From: Aurantimonas coralicida_A
GTDB taxonomy: Bacteria > Pseudomonadota > Alphaproteobacteria > Rhizobiales > Rhizobiaceae
Reading direction: 5' to 3'
NCBI RefSeq assembly: GCF_036016755.1
Contig: NZ_JAYXIH010000012.1
Span: forward strand, 1 to 64,000
Length of the DNA: 64,000 nt
Shown here: positions 16,148 through 26,756 of the stretch, in pieces
Layout: the number at the start of each line of letters is the position of its first letter
How positions within the stretch are numbered: position 1 is the first letter of the stretch
Position numbers and translations under genes: made by a program
The notes under the pieces: generated by a model
Told to the model about the DNA's origin: nothing
The model's database searches: none
The model's input: only the letters and a program-made list of their open reading frames with translations

Positions 16148-18406
16148 TCAGCCGCCGAACAGGCGCCGGAACAAGGACCGGTCGCTCGACCGGCCGGGAT
16201 TGACGCGGCCTTCCACCGTCACGCCCGGCGGCGGCGGTCCGTCATAAATGACGACACCCTGCCCGCCGACGTCGGCGGGCGGAAGCGGCGCGCCGGCCTG
16301 ATTGTAATATTGATCCTCGCCGGCTGGCATCTCGGAATCGTAATAGCGGTCCTCACCATAACCACTGTCTGCGGTGAGCGGGGCTTCCGCCTCGCCGATC
16401 CGGTAGTCGCCGGGCAGCGGCACGGCCGGCAGGCCTTCATGGGCGGCGGTCATGAAATCGTGCCAGGCCTGCGCGGGCAACGACCCGCCGGTGACCTTCT
16501 GCATCTTGGCGCCGTTGTCGTTGCCGAGCCAGACGCCGGTCGTCAAATTAGCCGTGTAGCCGAGGAACCATGCGTCCTTGTAGTCCTGGGTCGTCCCGGT
16601 CTTGCCGGCGGCCTGCCATCCCTCGATCGCCGCCTTGCGGCCGGTGCCGCCGGTGACGACGCGGGTGAGCATCGCGTTCATCATCCCGACGATGTCAGCG
16701 GAGACGATGATCGGCGGAACCTCGGCGCCGCGCTCCCATAGCACTTTGCCGCTCTCCGTGGTGATGCGGTTGACGAGGTGCGGAGTCGCCCGATAGCCGC
16801 CATTGGCGAAGGGCGCGAAGGCGCCGGTGAGTTCCAGCAGCGAGACTTCCGAGGTTCCGAGCGCGATCGAGGCATTGTCGACCATCGGCGACTCGATACC
16901 CATGCGCTTGGCGGTCTCGATCACCGCCGGAGCGCCGACATTGTCCACCAGCCGCGCCGCGACCGTGTTCAGCGACTGGCGGAGCGCGTCGGCGACGGTG
17001 ACCGGGCCACGATAGCGGTTGTCGTAGTTCTGGGGCGTCCAATTGCCGATCTGGACCGGCGCGTCGTCGATCACCGTCTCGGGACGCCAGCCGTTTTCAA
17101 GCGCCGTTTCATAGACGAAAGGCTTGAACGATGAGCCCGGCTGACGCTTGGCGTCGACGGCACGGTTGAACTGGCTCTGGGCGTAGTCGCGGCCACCGAC
17201 CATGGCGCGGATCGCGCCGGTTCCGTCGACGGCGACGAGCGCGCCTTGCGAGACATTCTGCTTGGCGCCGTCGATGGTCTGACGGATGACCTTCTCGGCA
17301 GTCCTTTCGAGTCCGAGATCGATCGTCGTCTCGGCGATGACGTCCTCGGTCACATCACCAATGAGATCGCGAATGTCCCGCATGACGAGGTCGGCGGCAT
17401 AGTGCTCCGCGCCGGTCCAGTAGCTCTTGGCGGTGGTCGGCTGCTGCGCCTTGGCGGCCGCGTATTCGGCCTCGCCGATGAAGCCCGCCGAGCGCATCGC
17501 CCCCAGCACCACCTCGGCGCGCGCCTTGGCGGCAGCCGGATCGCGCGCGGGCGACAGACGCGACGGCGCTTTCAACAGCCCGGCGAGAAGCGCCGCCTCA
17601 CCCAGATCGACCTCGGAAGCCGTTTTGTTGAAATAGCGCCGCGCGGCCGCCTCGACGCCGGTCGCGCCCGAGCCGAAATAAACCCGGTTGAGATACATCT
17701 CCAGAATCTGGTTCTTGGTGAACTTGGTCTCCAGCCACAGCGCCAGGATCGCCTCCTGGATCTTGCGCTGAATGGTCTGTTCCGGATTCAGGAAGATGTT
17801 CTTGGCCAGCTGCTGGGTCAGGGTGGAGCCGCCCTGCACCGTTTCGCCCGCCGCCAAATTCTCGTTGAAGGCGCGGATGATGCCGACCGGATCGATGCCC
17901 CAATGCTCGTAGAAGCGCCGATCCTCGATGGCGATCACCGCCTGCGGAATGTACGGGCTGACTTCGTCGAGCGAGACCGCCTTGCCGCCGGTCAGGCCGC
18001 GATTGGCCATCAGTTCGCCGCCGACCGAAACGATTTTGACGTTCGGCGGGCGATCCGGGATCGCCCAGGCTTCCTGCGGCAGCTTGACGGCGAAATAACC
18101 GACCACCGCGGCGACGGCGAGGCCGCCGACGAGGCCGAGCATCAGGAACAGCCGGAAGATGTGGCCGAGGAAGCCGCGCCGGCGCCGTCCACCCCCCGAC
18201 CCGCCGGAACCACCGCCTTTCGACCGCCGCGCGGTCGAAGCCGGCTTGGCCGTGCGGGTTTTGGCACGGGTGGTCTTGTCGCGAAGCTTGCGGCGCGCGT
18301 CGTTGCTCGCCATCGGCACGGTTCTGTCGTCGGCGCTGACGTGGAAATCGTCGTCGCCTTCCGGCCCGTCGAAGGTCGGTTCGATACGCTCGTGCCGTCG
18401 TGCCAT
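16148..18406 (-). CDS. Class A penicillin-binding protein, PBP1A family
   Basis: 752-residue bifunctional peptidoglycan synthase. A cytoplasmic Arg/Lys/Gly-rich tail (1-78) precedes one membrane helix (about 79-107). The glycosyltransferase domain (about 120-300) has EDRRFYEHWG with catalytic Glu161 and GGSTLTQQLAKN. The transpeptidase domain has SSFK (425-428), SLN (478-480) and KTGT (602-605). The C-terminus is low-complexity Pro/Gly/Tyr. It polymerises lipid II and cross-links peptides in the periplasm. All catalytic motifs are intact. Monocistronic as far as can be seen. Confidence 0.92.
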   Translation of the reverse strand: MARRHERIEPTFDGPEGDDDFHVSADDRTVPMASNDARRKLRDKTTRAKTRTAKPASTARRSKGGGSGGSGGGRRRRGFLGHIFRLFLMLGLVGGLAVAAVVGYFAVKLPQEAWAIPDRPPNVKIVSVGGELMANRGLTGGKAVSLDEVSPYIPQAVIAIEDRRFYEHWGIDPVGIIRAFNENLAAGETVQGGSTLTQQLAKNIFLNPEQTIQRKIQEAILALWLETKFTKNQILEMYLNRVYFGSGATGVEAAARRYFNKTASEVDLGEAALLAGLLKAPSRLSPARDPAAAKARAEVVLGAMRSAGFIGEAEYAAAKAQQPTTAKSYWTGAEHYAADLVMRDIRDLIGDVTEDVIAETTIDLGLERTAEKVIRQTIDGAKQNVSQGALVAVDGTGAIRAMVGGRDYAQSQFNRAVDAKRQPGSSFKPFVYETALENGWRPETVIDDAPVQIGNWTPQNYDNRYRGPVTVADALRQSLNTVAARLVDNVGAPAVIETAKRMGIESPMVDNASIALGTSEVSLLELTGAFAPFANGGYRATPHLVNRITTESGKVLWERGAEVPPIIVSADIVGMMNAMLTRVVTGGTGRKAAIEGWQAAGKTGTTQDYKDAWFLGYTANLTTGVWLGNDNGAKMQKVTGGSLPAQAWHDFMTAAHEGLPAVPLPGDYRIGEAEAPLTADSGYGEDRYYDSEMPAGEDQYYNQAGAPLPPADVGGQGVVIYDGPPPPGVTVEGRVNPGRSSDRSLFRRLFGG

Positions 18407-18568
18407 TTAGCCCAAAGCCCTTTCGGCGAAGAGCATGCCGCCGCGGCGACGGCCCACCCTCAATCATCCCCTTACCAGCGGGAATGCAGTCTAATTGCGG
18501 CGATTTAACGGGGCGTTAAGCAATTGAAGTCGGGCTCGGACCCCGGCGTCGGCGTCCTGCGGCCTTGC

Positions 18569-18659
18569 AGCATCGGATCAAAAAGTGGAGTCCGGTTTTT
18601 GGATAATTCCGACGCTCAATCAAACTGTTAGAGCGTCCTTCGTGCGTCCGGCGCTTTAG
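18569..18659. repeat. Composite palindromic repeat, copy C
   Basis: Same orientation as copy A: AGCATCGGA, AAAAAGTGGAGTCCGGTTTTTGG, TTCCGACGCT, the linker CAATCAAACTGTTAGAGCGTCC and GTGCGTCC. The far arm of the second palindrome is missing or degenerate. The distal edge coincides with the stop codon of the MipA-like gene (18656-18658), as copy B does with its neighbour. Confidence 0.75.
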
Positions 18660-19489
18660 AACAGGTCGAGCGAGAAACGGCGCGAGATGCCGAGACCGAA
18701 GGTGTACTGGTTCTCATCGCCGGCCTTGACGATCGGCGAATCCTTGGCGTCGCCGACCAACCGCTCATAGGAGGCGTCGGCATTGAGGAACCAGTCGGGG
18801 ACCACCTCGTAGCGCGCCGAGGCCGCGACGCCGACGCTCTTGAAGCCGCCTTCGGGCGCATAGGTGGTGAACCGGCCGCCGGAGGCAAAGGCTTCCGACG
18901 TCGTGACCCCGAAATAGGCGTCCATGTAGTCGCTGGAGGCAAAGCTCGCGGTCGGACCGGCCTTGAGGATGATCCGCTCGGTCGGCCGCACGATCAGATT
19001 GGCGCCGATGTCGCCGACGAGGCCCTCGCCGCCACCGAAGGCGTAGCGCGCAGCGCCATAGATCTCGGCGTTCTCCCATTCATAGCTGGCCTTGAGGCCC
19101 AGCTCGTAGGTGGCGTCGACATCGTTCAGTCCGGCGAGTTCGGGGTAATCTGACGCTTCGCGCTCGCCGGTGTAACCGAAGGACGGACCGATGGAAAAAC
19201 CGCGACCATCCTTGCCGCCGAAGGCGCCGATGCCGGGAATGCTCAGATATTCGACGCTGACGATCGGCACCGGGGTGATCTGATATTCGTCCGAGCCGTC
19301 GTATTCCGGCGAGACGAAACCGGAAATGCCGAGCTCGAAAACAAAATCCGCGTCGCCGTAATCATAGGCGGCCGGGGCGAGCGGCGCTGGGTTCGGATCG
19401 TAGGGACCGGCGACGTGATCGGCCGCCGTGACAGCGAGGCTCGAGCCGAGAAGAAGGGCGAGCGCCGCAACGCCGGTACGCACGATCAT
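18656..19489 (-). CDS. MipA/OmpV family outer-membrane protein
   Basis: 277 residues with a signal peptide ending near VTAAD. Alternating amphipathic strands end in RRFSLDLF, a C-terminal aromatic signature of outer-membrane barrels. MipA/OmpV landmarks include PVPIVSVEYL, GRGFSIGPSFGY and ARYAFGGGEGLVGDIG. In E. coli MipA scaffolds MltA with a PBP; the adjacent PBP1A-family gene makes a murein role plausible but unproven. Start 19489 is preferred over 19519 because TGGAG and CAGGA precede it. Confidence 0.8.
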   Translation of the reverse strand: MIVRTGVAALALLLGSSLAVTAADHVAGPYDPNPAPLAPAAYDYGDADFVFELGISGFVSPEYDGSDEYQITPVPIVSVEYLSIPGIGAFGGKDGRGFSIGPSFGYTGEREASDYPELAGLNDVDATYELGLKASYEWENAEIYGAARYAFGGGEGLVGDIGANLIVRPTERIILKAGPTASFASSDYMDAYFGVTTSEAFASGGRFTTYAPEGGFKSVGVAASARYEVVPDWFLNADASYERLVGDAKDSPIVKAGDENQYTFGLGISRRFSLDLF

Positions 19490-19724
19490 GTCCTGATACT
19501 CCAGCCATTCGCGCCTCATTTTGCCGTGGTGGCACCGGGCACGTTATGCCCCTCGTTCATACCCGAAATCCGGCGAGCGACAATGATCTTTGGCCGGTTT
19601 CGCACGCCCCCGCGCAGTTTCCGTCGGCGCCGTTGCTGAGTGACCACAGCGGCGGTTCGTCGCGACTCGCTTGATCGGCTCAGCCGCATCCACCACACTC
19701 GCGGCGTTCAAGGCGCGGAGACCG

Positions 19725-21692
19725 ATGCGAAGCGAAATTTGCGAAAAGCTGGCGGTCTTCTGTACTGCCCTGTTCGGCTTAGCGACCGCCTCCGCCGGCC
19801 CCGCTGCCTTGGCGCTGGGAGGCGCCGCGGTTGTTTTGACCCTGCCCTCGATTCTGCAAAAGCTGCGGCAAGGCGGGCCGGAGCCCCAGGCGATGATGAA
19901 GCGGCTTGAACGCCGGATCGCAGCGAACTACCGCGATTGGGCGCGCAATGGCGGCGACATCACCGACGATCAGATTCCACCGATGGAGGCGGCGCTGGCC
20001 GCCGTTCTGCCACGGCTCGCCCTTGACCCTCGCCGGGTGATGGACGCCGGCCGGGACAATTCGGGCCTCGCGACAATCGTTCTGACGGAGGCCAGCATTG
20101 CGGCTCCGGGCGACCTTGGTTCGGAGATCGACCCGCAACAGAGGATCAACCGCCGCGCGCTCCACGGTCTCGTTGTCCAGACGCTTGCCGCCCTCGACGG
20201 CGACCAGGCCTTCGAAGCGACGATGCAGCCCTGGTTCCAGCGCGAAGTGTTCACGCGCTTCGATCGACTTGAAGCCACAATCGAAAGAGTCGCGCTGTCG
20301 GCATCTCAGCAAGCTGAACTGGAGGCAGCCAAGGCGCGGGCGGAAACCGAACTCGGGTCGACCCGATCGCTGATCGATGCCTTCCTCCAGACGATCCTCG
20401 ATCGGAATGTTCCGCCGGATCAGTGGCCGGTAACTCTGATGCGATTGGCGGCGGACTGGAAAAACGCGGGCCAGCGTATCGACGCCCTGTCCGCGTCACA
20501 GAACCTCCTGCCCGAACTCGGCGAACTCCGCGAACAGGCTCTGGAGGCCTATCGACAGGAAGACGTTGACCGCGTCTGGTCCATCCTGTCCGAAATCGAA
20601 AGCAAGGAAGCCGAGGCCTACGAACGCCTCCTCGCGCACCGGAGCGAGATCGACGCGGAGTTGGATTTGCGCCGCGAAGGTCTGGTCGAGGCGAAACACG
20701 GAAAATTGGCGATTGCGCTGTCGACGTTTCGGACCGAGGAGGCGGCGCATCTGCTGGTCGAAATTCTCGATCTCGAAACCGCCGAAGCCGACCGCTTCAC
20801 CGCCCTCCGCCGCCTGCAGGACGAATGGTACGTGCGCGGCCGCGACAAGGGCCTCAATCTCGATCTCGATATATCGATCGAACTGGCGCGGATCGCGGTC
20901 GAGCGGGCCACGAATAGCGATGAACGCGGCGCGGCATTGAGCAATATGGCGATTGCACTTGCCAGCCTCGGCGAGCGTGAGCGCGGCACACAGCGCCTCG
21001 AACAGGCCGCCGACGCCTTCAAAGCCGCCCTAGAGGGACGACCCCGCGATCGCATGCCTCTCGGTTGGGCTGGGACCCAGAACAATCTCGGCAACACACT
21101 GGCAATCCTCGGCCAGCGCGAGACGGGCACAGAGCGCCTCGAACAGGCCGTCAACGCCTTCCTCGCCGCCCTCGAAGAATATTCCCGCGACCGCGTCCCC
21201 CTCGACTGGGCCCGAACCCAGAACAATCTCGGCACCGCGCTCCGGAGTCTCGGCGAGCGGGAGAGCGGCACCGAACGCCTTGAACAGGCCGTCGATGCCT
21301 ACAACGCCGCCCTTGAAGAACACACCCGCGATCGCGTGCCCCTCGACTGGGCCATGACCCAGAACAATCTCGGCGGTGCGCTAGCGAGCCTCGGCAAGCA
21401 GGAGAGCGGCACCGTGCGCCTCGAACAGGCCATCGACGCCTATCGCGCAGCGCTCGAAGAACGCACCCGCGACCGCGCGCCATTCCTGTGGGCACAAACG
21501 CAGGAGAATCTGGCCATCGCGTTTTTCTCGCTTTTCCAGAAACCCAACGAGCAAAGCCGATTGCACTCCGCGCTCGACGCCGTCGACGGCGCGCTGGAGG
21601 TTTACCGGGAAGCGCAAGCAGCCTTCTACATCGAGAAAGCCGAGCGCCTGCGGGCCTACATCATCGACGCAATGGACAGGGCCGACGACTGA
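19725..21692 (+). CDS. Membrane-anchored 47-residue TPR-like repeat protein
   Basis: 655 residues from ATG 19725, with GCGGAG five bases upstream; a TTG frame reaches 19671. Residues about 10-42 are hydrophobic (LAVFCTALFGLATASAGPAALALGGAAVVL), giving one long or two short membrane spans. A helical region of unknown fold with a coiled-coil-like stretch (FTRFDRLEATIERVALSASQQAELEAAKARAE) follows. Five 47-residue units then occur at about residues 404-638, built on TQNNLGxxLxxLGxRExGTxRLEQAxxAxxAALE and RDRxPLxWA. Such repeats mediate protein contacts and often accompany STAND, CHAT or TIR proteins; no P-loop or catalytic motif is visible here. Function unknown. Confidence 0.75.
   Translation: MRSEICEKLAVFCTALFGLATASAGPAALALGGAAVVLTLPSILQKLRQGGPEPQAMMKRLERRIAANYRDWARNGGDITDDQIPPMEAALAAVLPRLALDPRRVMDAGRDNSGLATIVLTEASIAAPGDLGSEIDPQQRINRRALHGLVVQTLAALDGDQAFEATMQPWFQREVFTRFDRLEATIERVALSASQQAELEAAKARAETELGSTRSLIDAFLQTILDRNVPPDQWPVTLMRLAADWKNAGQRIDALSASQNLLPELGELREQALEAYRQEDVDRVWSILSEIESKEAEAYERLLAHRSEIDAELDLRREGLVEAKHGKLAIALSTFRTEEAAHLLVEILDLETAEADRFTALRRLQDEWYVRGRDKGLNLDLDISIELARIAVERATNSDERGAALSNMAIALASLGERERGTQRLEQAADAFKAALEGRPRDRMPLGWAGTQNNLGNTLAILGQRETGTERLEQAVNAFLAALEEYSRDRVPLDWARTQNNLGTALRSLGERESGTERLEQAVDAYNAALEEHTRDRVPLDWAMTQNNLGGALASLGKQESGTVRLEQAIDAYRAALEERTRDRAPFLWAQTQENLAIAFFSLFQKPNEQSRLHSALDAVDGALEVYREAQAAFYIEKAERLRAYIIDAMDRADD
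20934..21620 (+). repeat. In-gene tandem repeat, 141-bp period
   Basis: Five units starting at about 20934, 21075, 21216, 21357 and 21498 encode the 47-residue protein repeats. ACCCAGAACAATCTCGG recurs almost exactly at 21075, 21216 and 21357, so identity is high at the DNA level. This indicates recent unit duplication or gene conversion, and copy number may vary between strains. Confidence 0.85.
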
Positions 21693-21712
21693 GAGCTGGA
21701 CGCCCCAACGAA

Positions 21713-21745
21713 AAGGGCGCGGCACCCCCTCGGCGCCGCGCCCTT
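21713..21745 (+). terminator. Hairpin terminator after the repeat protein
   Basis: A perfect 11-bp stem (AAGGGCGCGGC at 21713-21723 with 21735-21745) lies 21 bases after the stop. The following CGTCTGTCC is only mildly T-rich, so efficiency is uncertain. It also lies between two convergent genes. Confidence 0.6.
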
Positions 21746-21837
21746 CGTCTGTCCCCGCTCGTCACATGGAGCAATGCGCTCCGCGAGTGCGGTATCCCCG
21801 TGATCGATTAAAATAGAGCCATTTCGTTAACGGCTCG

Positions 21838-23232
21838 TTAACCCGCCGCCCCGCCGAGCGCCGCCAGCACCCTCGCCCAGGAGCGCTGGCCCTTGTGGAA
21901 AGAGGTCATCTCGTACTTCTCGTTCGGCGAATGGATGCGGTCGTCGCCGCAGCCGAAGCCGATCAACAGCGACTCCATGCCGAGCCTGTCCTTGAACTCG
22001 CCGACCACCGGGATCGAGCCGCCCATGCCGATCATCACCGCCTTGTTCGGCCATTCGTCCGACAAGGCGGCCCGCGCCTTTTCGAGCCATGGCGAATCGA
22101 ACGGCAGCTGGATCGCCGGCGAGCCGCCATGCGGCGAAAATTCCGCCGTGCAATCGGCCGGCAGGCGCGACGTGACGAATTCGCGGAAGGCGGCGCGGAG
22201 CTTTTCCGGGTCCTGACGGAACACCAGCCGGAACGAGACTTTCGCGCTCGCCTCCGCCGCGATCACCGTCTTGAAGCCCTCGCCAGTGTAGCCGCCGGAC
22301 ATGCCGTTGAACTCGGCGGTCGGCCGGGCCCAGACCTGCTCCAGCACCGTACGGCCCTTTTCGCCGGCCGGCATCGACAAGCCGACCTGGCCGAGGAAGT
22401 CCGTCTCGGAAAAATCGAGGTCGTCCCAGATCGCGCGGACGTCGTCCGGCAGTTCGTCGACGCCGTCGTAGAAGCCGGGGATCGTCACGCGGCCATCGTC
22501 ATCGTGGATGTCGGCCAGGATTTTCGCCAGCACGCGGATCGGGTTCTGCGCGGCGCCACCGAAATAACCCGAATGAAGGTCGCGGCTCGCCGCCTTGATC
22601 GTCACTTCCTCGCCGACAAGGCCGCGCAGGCCGGTCGAGATCGCCGGCGTCTGCCGGTCCCACATATTGGTGTCGCAGACCAGCGCAACGTCGGCCGAAA
22701 GTTCCGCCCGGTTGGCGTCGAGAAAAGGGTTGAGCGAGGGCGAGCCGGATTCCTCCTCCCCCTCCAGGAAGATCGTCACCTTGCAGGGCAGCCCGCCGGT
22801 CTCGGCCTTGTAGGCCCGGCAGGCCTCGATGAAGGTCATCAGCTGGCCCTTGTCGTCGGCCGAGCCGCGCGCCACAATCCGCTTGGTCCCGTCCGGCATC
22901 TCCCGGATCGTCGGCTCGAAAGGCGGGCTTTCCCACAATTCGAGCGGGTCGACCGGCTGGACGTCGTAATGACCGTAGAACAGGACGTGCGGAGCGCCGG
23001 AAGGCCCGTCGTGATGGGCGACGACCATCGGATGGCCGTTCGTGTCGCGCACCGAGGCGTCGAAGCCGATCGCGGCGAGATCGCCGGCCAGATACTCCGC
23101 GGCCCGCCGGCAATCGGCGGCATAGGCCGGATCGGTCGAGATCGACGGGATTTTCAGAAGGTCGGTGAGGCGCCCGAGCGCCCGGTCGAGATTGAGGTCG
23201 AGGCAGGCGAGCACACTGTCGAGATTGGCCAT
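21838..23232 (-). CDS. M20-family dipeptidase/metallopeptidase
   Basis: 464 residues from ATG 23232; an in-frame GTG lies at 23262. Di-zinc M20 ligands are visible: the His/Asp pair in FYGHYDVQP, the bridging Asp in GSADDKGQ, catalytic and metal Glu in EGEEESGS, Asp in VCDTNMWD, and a C-terminal His in DRIHSPNEKYE. The inserted dimerisation domain contains DLHSGYFGGAAQNP, as in carnosinase-like members. No signal peptide. It would hydrolyse dipeptides or N-acyl amino acids in the cytosol. Single gene. Confidence 0.88.
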   Translation of the reverse strand: MANLDSVLACLDLNLDRALGRLTDLLKIPSISTDPAYAADCRRAAEYLAGDLAAIGFDASVRDTNGHPMVVAHHDGPSGAPHVLFYGHYDVQPVDPLELWESPPFEPTIREMPDGTKRIVARGSADDKGQLMTFIEACRAYKAETGGLPCKVTIFLEGEEESGSPSLNPFLDANRAELSADVALVCDTNMWDRQTPAISTGLRGLVGEEVTIKAASRDLHSGYFGGAAQNPIRVLAKILADIHDDDGRVTIPGFYDGVDELPDDVRAIWDDLDFSETDFLGQVGLSMPAGEKGRTVLEQVWARPTAEFNGMSGGYTGEGFKTVIAAEASAKVSFRLVFRQDPEKLRAAFREFVTSRLPADCTAEFSPHGGSPAIQLPFDSPWLEKARAALSDEWPNKAVMIGMGGSIPVVGEFKDRLGMESLLIGFGCGDDRIHSPNEKYEMTSFHKGQRSWARVLAALGGAAG

Positions 23233-23378
23233 GAGGGGTCCCGTCGTTGGAGAAAGCGCCACGCGGGCGGCTGCCCCTTTCAGGTCACAGCCGGGCGTCG
23301 GACGCGGTCGTCTCGGCGCTATCGTTAAGGGAGCGGGACGGTCGGGATCAAGGCCTCAGCCGGAAGCGGCGTCGGGCC

Positions 23379-24211
<833 letters not shown>

Positions 24212-24215
<4 letters not shown>

Positions 24216-25525
24216 GCGGCCCTCCTGCGGTAGGTGGTGTCGATCCAGACGGCGATGACGAGGACGATGCCGACGACGATCGACTGCAGCGGCGAATCGA
24301 CGCCCAAGAGCACCATGCCCGATTGCAGCGACTGCATGACGAGAGCGCCGAGCATCGCGCCGATGATCGTGCCGGCGCCGCCGGCGAGCGAGGTGCCGCC
24401 GATCACCGCCGCGGCGATGACATAGAGCTCGTCGAGCGTGCCGAGGGCGTTGGTGGCCGCGTTGAGGCGGGCCGTGGAGATCGCCGCGCCGAGAGCGGCG
24501 AGGCCGCCCATCAGCATGAACACCTTCATCAGCACCCAGCGGGTGTTGATGCCGGCCAGTTCCGCGGCTTCCGGATTGCCGCCGATGGCGAAGACATAGC
24601 GGCCGAAGCGGGTGCGGCGGGCGACGAAAGTCATGACGATGCCGACCACGATGGCGAGCAGCACCGGCACGGCGACGCCGTAGCCGATCTGCAGTCCGCC
24701 CTCGGGCATTTCGATGCCGTTGGCGGTGGCGTAGCGCCGGGCGATCGCCGACGGCCATTTATAGGCATTGACGATGGCGGCGGCGCCGATAATGGCCACG
24801 AAGACGATGGCGCCGATGGTCGCCTCCGCCCAGATAGGCCTGAGTGGGAAGCCGAAGCTGAGGCGGCGGCGCCGCGCGAGGACGAGCGAGACGGCGACCA
24901 CGACGCAGGCGACGAGAGCGAGCACCCAGGTCCAGGTCTCGCCGAGCGAACCGGTGGCGCCGCCGCCCATCAGCCGGAAGGTATCGTCGAGCGGCGCGAC
25001 CGTCCGGCCGGAGGTCAGCCACCAGGCGCCGCCGCGCCAGACCAAAAGGCCGCCAAGCGTGACGATGAAGGCCGGCACGCCGAGATAGGCGATGACGTAG
25101 CCTTGCAGGCCACCGATCACGACGCCGACGAAAATGCCGCCGAGAAGCGTGATGATCCAGACGAAGGGGCTGTCGAAACCGAGGAGACCGGGCAGGATCT
25201 GCGCCTGCAGTGCCGCCATCGCCATGCCGGTGAAGCCGAGGATGGAGCCAACCGACAGGTCGATGTTGCGGGTGACGATGACCAGCACCATGCCGGTCGC
25301 CATCACCGCGATCGATGAGGTCTGGACCGTGAGATTCCACAAGTTGCGGGGGGTCAGGAAAATGCCGCCGGACAGGACGTGGAAGACCAGCCAGATGACC
25401 AGCAGCGCGCCGACCATGCCGAGCATGCGCGTGTCCACCTCGGTGGCGCGGATGAAGCCCTTGAGGCCACCGCCGCCCGGCGTTGCCGCCGCTCCGGCTG
25501 TCGTCCCCGATGTCGCTTGGCTCAT
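24212..25525 (-). CDS. xylH: Xylose ABC transporter permease
   Basis: 437-residue permease of the BPD_transp_2 family, longer than FrcC because of the extra hydrophobic segments and loop typical of XylH. ITRNIDLSVGSILGFTGM-like and GGNPEAAELAGINTR segments mark the family. GGGAGG lies six bases before ATG 25525. Overlaps xylG. It imports D-xylose across the inner membrane. Confidence 0.85.
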
Positions 25526-25674
25526 GGCCGCCTCCCTCGAGCGGCGCCCTGTCGTTGGTCCCTGATGGACACATCGAGGGCTCGGCTCTGCCGAACTGTG
25601 CAACGAATTGCGATGGATAGAAAGCTTGGCGCGGCTTTGCCTTGCGCCTTGAACGATCCTTCGAATGGATCGGA

Positions 25675-25704
25675 GTGGCCGCCGCCCTCACGGGCCGCGG
25701 CCAC
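25675..25704 (-). promoter_or_regulatory. Intercistronic hairpin after xylF
   Basis: An 8-bp stem (GTGGCCGC at 25675-25682 with GCGGCCAC at 25697-25704) lies 9 bases after the xylF stop, inside the 187-base xylF-xylH gap. There is no T-run. Probably an mRNA-processing or stabilising element giving more binding protein than permease. Confidence 0.5.
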
Positions 25705-25712
25705 AGGTCGTT

Positions 25713-26756
25713 TTAGCCGCAGGCCGGAGTCGAGCCGGCTTCGACACCCTGGCAGACGACGTCCTTCGACACCCAGCCGGCATCGATGATCGTCTGGAGG
25801 TTGTCCTTGGTGATCGCGACCGGCTTCAGGAAGATCGACTGCATCTCGACCCCCTTCGGTCCGCCGCTGAACGCCTCGACGTCCGCGACTTCGTTCATCG
25901 CCGTCCCGTTCGCGAGGTCGAGCGCGATTTCCGCCGCCCGCTTGCCGAGTTCGCGGGAGTCCTTCCAGACCGAGACGGTCTGGGTGCCGCGGGCAATGCG
26001 GTTCAAGGCGGCGTGGTCGGCGTCCTGGCCGGAGACCGGAACGGAGCCGGCCAACCCTTGGGCCTCGAGCGCCGCGACGGCGCCGCCGGCGGTGCCGTCG
26101 TTGGAGGCGACGACTGCGTCGACCTCGTTGTTGTTGGCGGTCAGGATCTGTTCCATATTCTGCTGGGCGTTGGCCGGCAGCCAGGCGTCGGTATAGGCCT
26201 CGCCGACATTCTTGATCATGCCCGAGTCGATGGCGTCCTTGAGGACTTCCATCTGGCCGGAGAACAGGAAGTCCGCGTTGGGATCGGACGACGAGCCCTT
26301 GATGAAGGCGTAATTGCCTTCCGGCTGCGCTTTCAGCACTTCCTGGGCCTGGATGCGGCCGACTTCCTTGTTGTCGAAGGTGATGTAGAAAGCGTCCTGA
26401 TTTTCGATCAGGCGGTCATAGCCGACCACCGGAATGCCGTTGTTGACGGCGCTTTCGACAGCCGGCGCGATGGCGTCGGAATCCTGCGCCAGGATGATCA
26501 GCGCGTCGGCGCCCTGGGAAATCAGCGACTCGACGTCGGTGAGCTGCTTGGAAGCCGACGACTGGGCGTCGGCCGAGATGTAAGTGGCGCCGGCAGCTTC
26601 CAGCGCTGCCTTGATGGCCGCCTCGTCGGTCTTCCAGCGCTCTTCTTGGAAGTTGGACCAGGACACGCCGACGGTCTTGCCTTCCTGCGCGGAAACCGCG
26701 CCCGCGGCAGCCATCGAGAACACCGCGCCGGCTAGCGCGAGCTTCAGAATTTTCAT
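25713..26756 (-). CDS. xylF: D-xylose-binding periplasmic protein
   Basis: 347 residues with a signal peptide ending VSAQ. The mature protein starts EGKTVGVSWSNFQEERW, a XylF landmark, and continues with DAQSSASKQLTDVE, GYDRLIENQDAFYITFDN and ASNDGTAGGAVAAL, all typical of high-affinity xylose-binding proteins. GGGAGGA precedes ATG 26756; the longer frame into the divergent promoter is spurious. Two C-terminal cysteines (VCQGVEAGSTPACG) may form a disulfide. It captures xylose for XylHG. Confidence 0.9.
   Translation of the reverse strand: MKILKLALAGAVFSMAAAGAVSAQEGKTVGVSWSNFQEERWKTDEAAIKAALEAAGATYISADAQSSASKQLTDVESLISQGADALIILAQDSDAIAPAVESAVNNGIPVVGYDRLIENQDAFYITFDNKEVGRIQAQEVLKAQPEGNYAFIKGSSSDPNADFLFSGQMEVLKDAIDSGMIKNVGEAYTDAWLPANAQQNMEQILTANNNEVDAVVASNDGTAGGAVAALEAQGLAGSVPVSGQDADHAALNRIARGTQTVSVWKDSRELGKRAAEIALDLANGTAMNEVADVEAFSGGPKGVEMQSIFLKPVAITKDNLQTIIDAGWVSKDVVCQGVEAGSTPACG

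Noticed and set aside
20934..21620. Evenly spaced repeats, considered as a CRISPR array
   Set aside because: The 141-bp units are contiguous, coding and in frame (47 residues), with no spacers.
21895..23328. 477-codon plus-strand frame opposite the M20 peptidase
   Set aside because: Composition is Arg/His/Asp-rich with no family features, while the minus strand carries every metal ligand.
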